Source of the DNA: Micromonospora wenchangensis
GTDB taxonomy: Bacteria; Actinomycetota; Actinomycetes; Mycobacteriales; Micromonosporaceae
Length of the DNA stretch: 64,000 nucleotides
Assembly (NCBI RefSeq): GCF_002210435.1
Contig: NZ_MZMV01000025.1
Location: 39,000-102,999 of the forward strand
Direction: 5' to 3'
Within the stretch, counting starts at the first letter, position 1. Every line of letters starts with the position of its first letter. Both the position numbers and the translations under genes were made by a program. This document shows positions 52,521 to 64,000 of this stretch, piece after piece. Below the pieces are notes generated by a model. It searched no databases, was not told the origin of the DNA, and saw only the letters and a program-made list of their open reading frames with translations.

Positions 52521-53360
52521 ATGCGACTGGAGGACGTCCGGCTCCGGTACCGCCGGGGCGGCCCCTGGGTGCTGCGCGGCGTCACGGCCCGTCTCGACCC
52601 GGGCGAGGTGGCGGTGGTGCTCGGCCGCAACGGGGCCGGCAAGTCCACCCTGTTGCAACTCTGCGCCGGGGTGCTGCGCCCGGTCCGGGGCCGGGTGGTC
52701 GACCGCCCGCACCGGGTCGGCTGGGTGCCCGAGCGGTTCCCCGCCGACCAGCCGTTCACCGTGACCCGCTACCTCACCGCGATGGGCCGGGCCGCCGGCC
52801 TGGGCCGGGCCGACGCCGACCGGGCCGTCGACAGGTGGACCGACCGGCTGGGCCTGGCCCCGTTCCGCACGGTCCGGATGCCCGACCTGTCCAAGGGCAC
52901 CGCGCAGAAGGTCGGCCTGGCTCAGGCGATGCTGCGGACCCCCGGCCTGCTGGTCCTCGACGAGCCCTGGGAGGGGCTGGACGCCGCCGCCCGAGGCCTG
53001 GTCCCGGAACTGGTCGACGAGGTGCTGACGGCCGGGGGAGCGGTGCTGGTCAGCGACCACCGGGGCGAGACGGTCCGGCTCCCGGGGGCCCGGCACTGGA
53101 CGGTCGCCGACGGCCTGCTCACCGACGAGCCGGCCACCGGTGACGCGGCAGTCGCCGTGGTCGAGGTCGCGGTGCCGGCCGCGCGGGTGGCCGGCACCGT
53201 CGCCCGGTTGCGCGCCGACGGCCACCAGATCCTGCGGGTACGCGAACCCGCCGTCCCGCCCACACGGGCGGCTGCGCCGCCGGCACCCGTCCCGCCCGCC
53301 GGGGCCGGGCCGACCGGTGATCCGACGCGGGACGGCCGGGCGGGGGAGGTGGCCTGGTGA
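52521..53360 (+). CDS. ABC transporter ATP-binding protein
   Basis: A 279-aa ATPase: Walker A GRNGAGKST (35-43), signature LSKGTAQKVGLAQAM, Walker B LLVLDEPWEGLD, and a switch His in VLVSDHRGE. The Q-loop region is short. A Pro/Ala-rich tail of about 35 residues follows. ATG 52521 is chosen; an earlier ATG in frame (52476) lies inside the rplA terminator. The stop overlaps the permease gene. The substrate is unknown, and the insertion between rplA and rplJ is not part of the universal operon. Confidence 0.88.
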   Translation: MRLEDVRLRYRRGGPWVLRGVTARLDPGEVAVVLGRNGAGKSTLLQLCAGVLRPVRGRVVDRPHRVGWVPERFPADQPFTVTRYLTAMGRAAGLGRADADRAVDRWTDRLGLAPFRTVRMPDLSKGTAQKVGLAQAMLRTPGLLVLDEPWEGLDAAARGLVPELVDEVLTAGGAVLVSDHRGETVRLPGARHWTVADGLLTDEPATGDAAVAVVEVAVPAARVAGTVARLRADGHQILRVREPAVPPTRAAAPPAPVPPAGAGPTGDPTRDGRAGEVAW

Positions 53361-54043
53361 GCGCGCTGGTCCGGATGCGGTTGGCCGGCTTCCTGCGTAC
53401 CGGACGGGCGCTGGCGCCGCTGCTGGCCGGCCTGCTGGCCCTCGGCATCCTGTACGGCGGCGGCCGGGCCCGCCCGGCGGAGGCGTACGGCGTCAGCGCG
53501 GTGGTGCTCTTCCCGGTGCTGGCCTGGCAGACCAGGATCCTGCTGGACGTCGAGCCGGACGTGCAGCGCCGGCTGGCGCAGGTGCTGGTCGGCCCGGTCC
53601 GGGAACGGCTCGCCGGGCTGCTCGCGGCGGTGCTCGCCGGGGTGGGCACGGTGCTGGTCGCGCTGGTCTTCCCGTGGCTGGTCGGCGGGGTGGCCGCGCC
53701 CGGTCCGGGTGACCCGTCGGCGGTGGCGGCGCTGGCCCTCGGCCTGTGGGCGCACCTGCTCGCCCTGCTGCCCGCGGTGGCCCTGGGTGCCCTGGCCAGC
53801 CGGGCGCTCACCCGCAGCGCCGGGTACGGCGTCGCCGTGCTCGCCGTGGGCGCGGTGGGCACCCTCGCGCTGGGCCTGCGCGGCTCGGTGGCGCCCTGGC
53901 TGGTGCCGCCGGTGCTGGCCACCGCGCGGGCGCTCGCCGGTTCGCTGCCCGCCGGCACCGCGCTGCTCCTGTCGGCCTGGGCGCTGGCCTGGGCGGGGGT
54001 GGCGCTGGCCGGCTACGCCAGGTGGCGGCGGGTCCGCCCGTGA
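53357..54043 (+). CDS. ABC transporter membrane protein
   Basis: A 228-aa protein with six hydrophobic segments, no signal peptide and no recognised ABC2 motif beyond topology. The GTG start overlaps the ATPase stop by 4 nt, so it is very likely the permease partner. Confidence 0.75.
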   Translation: MSALVRMRLAGFLRTGRALAPLLAGLLALGILYGGGRARPAEAYGVSAVVLFPVLAWQTRILLDVEPDVQRRLAQVLVGPVRERLAGLLAAVLAGVGTVLVALVFPWLVGGVAAPGPGDPSAVAALALGLWAHLLALLPAVALGALASRALTRSAGYGVAVLAVGAVGTLALGLRGSVAPWLVPPVLATARALAGSLPAGTALLLSAWALAWAGVALAGYARWRRVRP

Positions 54044-54057
54044 CCGGCGGGGGCGAT

Positions 54058-54344
54058 TTGGTGATGGCCGGGCCGTCGCGTAACCTGGTGCGGTAGTTCC
54101 ACCCAGAGACCGCTGGTCACCGTGCCCCGGCACGGTCGAAGGTTCCGCGATGACGGGCGACCCGCGCAGGGCGGTAAGCGTAGTTCGGTTCCTCCCCGTG
54201 GTCCGCCGACCATGGTGATCGGCCCCGCCCTCGCCCCGCGCGCCCTGCGCCGGGGCTTTTTCGTTGTCGTGACGCCTCCGGCGCCGTCACCGAGCCCCGT
54301 GCTCCCCGACGGCGACCAGCTCCGAGTAACGAGAGAGGAGGGAC
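54058..54344 (+). promoter_or_regulatory. rplJ promoter and L10 leader with attenuator-like hairpin
   Basis: TTGGTG (54058-54063), 17 nt, TAACCT (54081-54086) is a good promoter. It would give a leader of about 250 nt, as expected of the L10 leader, where L10(L12)4 binds its own mRNA. GCCCCG ... CGGGGC followed by TTTTT (54233-54261) looks like a terminator or attenuator within it. Confidence 0.7.
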
Positions 54345-54893
54345 ATGGCGGACAAGCCGATCCGGGCCGACAAGGCCACGGCCGTCGCTGAGCTGACCGA
54401 GAGCTTCCGTACCTCGGGCGCCGCGGTGCTCACCGAGTACCGTGGTCTGACGGTTTCCCAGCTCACCCAGCTGCGGCGCTCGCTCGGCAAGGAGACCACC
54501 TACACGGTCGCGAAGAACACGCTGGCCAAGCGTGCCGCGACCGAGGCGGGCATCTCCGGCCTCGACGAGCTGTTCACCGGTCCTACCGCGCTGACTTTCG
54601 TTTCGGGCGACGTCGTCGAGGCGGCGAAGGGTCTTCGCGACTTCGCGAAGGCCAACCCGAAGCTCGTCATCAAGGGCGGTGTGTTCGAGGGCAAGGCCAT
54701 CTCCGCGGCCGAGGTCACGAAGCTCGCCGACCTGGAGTCCCGTGAGGTGCTGCTGGCCAAGCTGGCCGGCGCGATGAAGGGCAACCTGAGCAAGGCCGCG
54801 GCCCTGTTCCAGGCGCCGCTCTCCAAGGCCGCCCGCGCGGCGGCCGCCCTGGCGGACAAGAAGCGCGAGCAGGAGGGCGCCGAGGCGGCCTGA
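54345..54893 (+). CDS. rplJ: 50S ribosomal protein L10
   Basis: A 182-aa protein: MADKPIRADKATAVAELTESFRTSGAAVLTEYRGLTVSQLTQLRRSL, LFTGPTALTF, and a C-terminal L12-binding helix (NLSKAAALFQAPLSKAARAAAALADKK). ATG with GAGAGGAGGG upstream. Cotranscribed with rplL. Confidence 0.97.
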   Translation: MADKPIRADKATAVAELTESFRTSGAAVLTEYRGLTVSQLTQLRRSLGKETTYTVAKNTLAKRAATEAGISGLDELFTGPTALTFVSGDVVEAAKGLRDFAKANPKLVIKGGVFEGKAISAAEVTKLADLESREVLLAKLAGAMKGNLSKAAALFQAPLSKAARAAAALADKKREQEGAEAA

Positions 54894-54947
54894 GGCCTCC
54901 CGGCGCACCACGTTCTTTAATTTTCATTGCGAGAAAGGACGCCAGAC

Positions 54948-55337
54948 ATGGCGAAGCTCAGCACCGACGAGCTGCTCGACGCGTTCAAGGAGATGACGCT
55001 GATCGAGCTCTCCGAGTTCGTGAAGCAGTTCGAGGAGACCTTCGAGGTCACCGCCGCCGCGCCGGTCGCGGTCGCCGCCGCGGGCGGTGCCGGTGGCGCC
55101 GCCGCCGCGCCGGTCGAGGAGGAGAAGGACGAGTTCGACGTCGTCCTGGAGGCCGACGGTGGCAAGAAGATCCAGGTCATCAAGGTCGTGCGTGAGCTGA
55201 CCGGCCTGGGCCTCAAGGAGGCCAAGGACGCGGTCGAGTCCGCGCCGAAGGCGATCCTGGAGAAGGTCAACAAGGAGACCGCCGAGAAGGCGAAGGCCAA
55301 GCTCGAGGGTGAGGGCGCCAAGGTCACCCTCAAGTGA
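54948..55337 (+). CDS. rplL: 50S ribosomal protein L7/L12
   Basis: A 129-aa protein: N-terminal dimerisation domain (LSTDELLDAFKEMTLIELSEFVKQFEETF), Ala/Gly hinge and C-terminal domain (EFDVVLEADGGKKIQVIKVVRELTGLGLKEAKDAVESAP). ATG with GAAAGGA about 8 nt upstream. Confidence 0.97.
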   Translation: MAKLSTDELLDAFKEMTLIELSEFVKQFEETFEVTAAAPVAVAAAGGAGGAAAAPVEEEKDEFDVVLEADGGKKIQVIKVVRELTGLGLKEAKDAVESAPKAILEKVNKETAEKAKAKLEGEGAKVTLK

Positions 55338-55409
55338 CCTGTGGTCGACCCCTGCGGTCGACCGTGGCGCGTGTCCGGCTCGGGTGAGCCGCGGCACACC
55401 GCAAACTGA

Positions 55410-55444
55410 ACGGGCGGTGATCCGACTGACGGATCACCGCCCGT
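55410..55444 (+). terminator. rplJ-rplL terminator
   Basis: A perfect 15-bp stem, ACGGGCGGTGATCCG (55410-55424) against 55430-55444, with loop ACTGA. It separates rplJL from rpoBC transcription. Confidence 0.85.
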
Positions 55445-55928
55445 CATGCTTGGTGACTCCGGGTATCAGTGGTGTGAGCAGGGTGTTCGCACTCGTGGTG
55501 CGACATGGCGGTGTCGCGGTGGGTAGCCCATCCGTGGGAAACCCGGCGAGCAGGCGCTTGGAGCCTCTTGACGTGGCCCCGGCCTGCCAGGCACGCTGAC
55601 ACCAGCAAGACCTTCCGCGCTTGCGACGGCCCCCTCTCGGGTAATGGCTGCGGCAGCACCAGCAGCCGCTCCGCCCGAGCGGTCCGACAGGAACGTCGTG
55701 TTCCGAGCGGCCCGGTACGACCCCGATCTCCGGGGTCCCGAGGCGCGTTCCGCGACGACCTGCGGGATGGGCTGGACAGCGGTTAGCCTCTCGGCTACAC
55801 TGCTAGTTTGCGCTGCCTTCCGACTTGACCCCTGCTCGGAAATGTCCGGTTACGGATATTTCTGGTGGGGTCATTGGAGTGCACGCGTACCAGCCGTTCT
55901 GCAGCACCGGTCCTCGGAAGGACGCATC
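55445..55928 (+). promoter_or_regulatory. rpoB upstream region with promoter
   Basis: About 480 bp without a supported gene. TGGACA (55773-55778), 17 nt, TACACT (55796-55801) is the best promoter in the window. It would give a leader of about 120 nt before rpoB, so rpoBC can be expressed independently of the ribosomal-protein genes. Confidence 0.7.
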
Positions 55929-59360
<3,432 letters not shown>

Positions 59361-59441
59361 GTGGTGCGGGTCGGGGGCCGGCTGTCCGGCTCCCGACCCC
59401 GCCCGTGATCTAGCTGTAAAGACGACGACATAGGGGACATA

Positions 59442-63332
<3,891 letters not shown>

Positions 63333-63344
63333 GCACCAGCTGAC

Positions 63345-63381
63345 GAGGAAGGCCCCCGGCATCGCGCCGGGGGCCTTCCTC
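63345..63381 (+). terminator. rpoBC terminator
   Basis: A perfect 16-bp stem (63345-63360, GAGGAAGGCCCCCGGC, against 63366-63381) with a 5-nt loop. Confidence 0.85.
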
Positions 63382-63444
63382 GTTTCGGGGCGGTGCCCGT
63401 CGGCACGTGTCCGGTACGGCCGGTGGCCGGGCATGATGGTGGGC

Positions 63445-63813
63445 ATGACGACCGCTGCGGGGCAGGTGCCGTTGGCGCACCAGCCACCACGTCATCCGCT
63501 CGACCCCGACCCGGTACGCGCCACCAAGGCACGGGCCGTCTTCGCGCTCGGGTTGATCGGGGCGTTGACCGGGATCTTCGTCGGCGGGGTGGTGCCCGCC
63601 ACGATCGCCCTCCAGTTGGCCCGGCAGGCCCGCCGGGAGGCGTACGCCTCGGGTGGGTTCCTCACCGGCGCGGCCTGGCTGCGGCGGGGGGAGCGGCTGG
63701 CCCGGGTGGGCCTGGTGCTGGTCGCGGTCGCGGTGGTGACGCTGGTGGTGATCGGGGTGGTCCGGCTGGCCGGCTCCCCGTACGGGCAGGACTTCGCCCC
63801 GAACGTCGACTGA
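63445..63813 (+). CDS. DUF4190-like small membrane protein
   Basis: A 122-aa protein with two membrane helices: FALGLIGALTGIFVGGVVPATIALQLARQARREAYASGGFLTGAAWLRRGERLARVGLVLVAVAVVTLVVIGVV. This layout (helix, ARQARRE loop, helix) is DUF4190-like. The third of three in-frame ATG codons is used; CATGAT lies 7 nt before it. Role unknown. Confidence 0.6.
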   Translation: MTTAAGQVPLAHQPPRHPLDPDPVRATKARAVFALGLIGALTGIFVGGVVPATIALQLARQARREAYASGGFLTGAAWLRRGERLARVGLVLVAVAVVTLVVIGVVRLAGSPYGQDFAPNVD

Positions 63814-63920
63814 CCCGTCGGGGTGATGATCCGGCAGGGGGCACCCGCGGTGCGCGGCGGCGGTAGCCTGGCCGGTGTCCGTCGCGTGACGGTGGACCCA
63901 CATCGCGACAGGAGGACCCC

Positions 63921-64000
63921 GTGACGGAACCGGCGCCGCCGTCGGGAGGCGACCCGGGCGGACCGCCCGCCGGCTCCCCGGAGCCGGCCGCGCCCGGCAC
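63921..64000 (+). CDS. N-terminus of a Pro/Gly-rich protein, cut by the window end
   Basis: GTG 63921 has AGGAGGA 6 nt upstream and opens a frame reading MTEPAPPSGGDPGGPPAG, open to the last base. Such Pro-rich starts commonly precede membrane domains in actinobacterial small membrane proteins like the preceding one; nothing more can be said. Confidence 0.55.
   Translation, partial: MTEPAPPSGGDPGGPPAGSPEPAAPG

Overview
The window is high-GC actinobacterial chromosome, most likely Micromonospora or a close Micromonosporaceae relative. The basis is strong GC bias at third codon positions, many GTG and TTG starts, the actinobacterial order tRNA-Thr, tRNA-Met, rpmG, hadA, hadB, tRNA-Trp, secE, nusG, rplK, rplA ... 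rplJ, rplL, rpoB, rpoC, and short dispersed repeats of a kind I associate with this family. The species cannot be read from the sequence. No rRNA operon or CRISPR array is present. There are four tRNA genes: Tyr, Thr, Met and Trp.

Layout. (1) 1-6.3 kb: end of a prenyltransferase-like gene, the proline genes proB-proA, an alkyltransferase-like repair protein, a GPH-type transporter and a PLP-dependent lyase. (2) 6.5-22.3 kb: a dispersed, incomplete complex I gene set (nuoB; nuoC-nuoH; nuoI-J-K-L-M-N). It lacks nuoA, D, E, F and G and is interrupted by a DUF2252 protein, a glucose dehydrogenase, a secreted subtilase, a glutathionyl-hydroquinone-reductase homologue, a SnoaL-like protein and a Uma2-like nuclease. 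The nuoI-N operon is an unbroken chain of 4-nt ATGA/GTGA overlaps, and the gaps before nuoM and nuoN are filled by copies of a 59-bp mini-ORF repeat that keeps the chain intact. (3) 22.5-27 kb: htpX, two MFS transporters and a yajQ-like gene.

(4) 27.0-38.4 kb: an accretion island at tRNA-Tyr. The tRNA 3' end is repeated at 36332-36385 (53 of 54 identical) and, degraded, at 38253-38304. The first segment has lower GC than the rest and carries a defence-like cassette: a 66-aa protein, an SMC/Rad50-like ATPase and an unrecognised 341-aa protein on the + strand, facing a Ser/Thr kinase and an SPPY-type DNA methyltransferase on the - strand. It also holds a short GntR regulator and a 5'-truncated integrase. 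The second segment holds a nonsense-plus-deletion integrase, a frameshifted regulator and a HAD hydrolase whose C-terminus is translated att sequence. A third integrase tail lies beyond it.

(5) 38.4-47.9 kb: a PP2C-like protein, an EamA transporter with a GntR/UTRA regulator and paired operators, small actinobacterial proteins, a sugar O-acetyltransferase, a GyrI-like protein and a membrane GAF-GGDEF-EAL protein. (6) 48-64 kb: the conserved translation/transcription block ending in rpoB-rpoC, with an L10 leader before rplJ-rplL and a separate rpoB promoter, then small membrane-protein genes running off the end.

Coordinates and motifs were read by eye. Family names rest on recognised motifs, not on searches.
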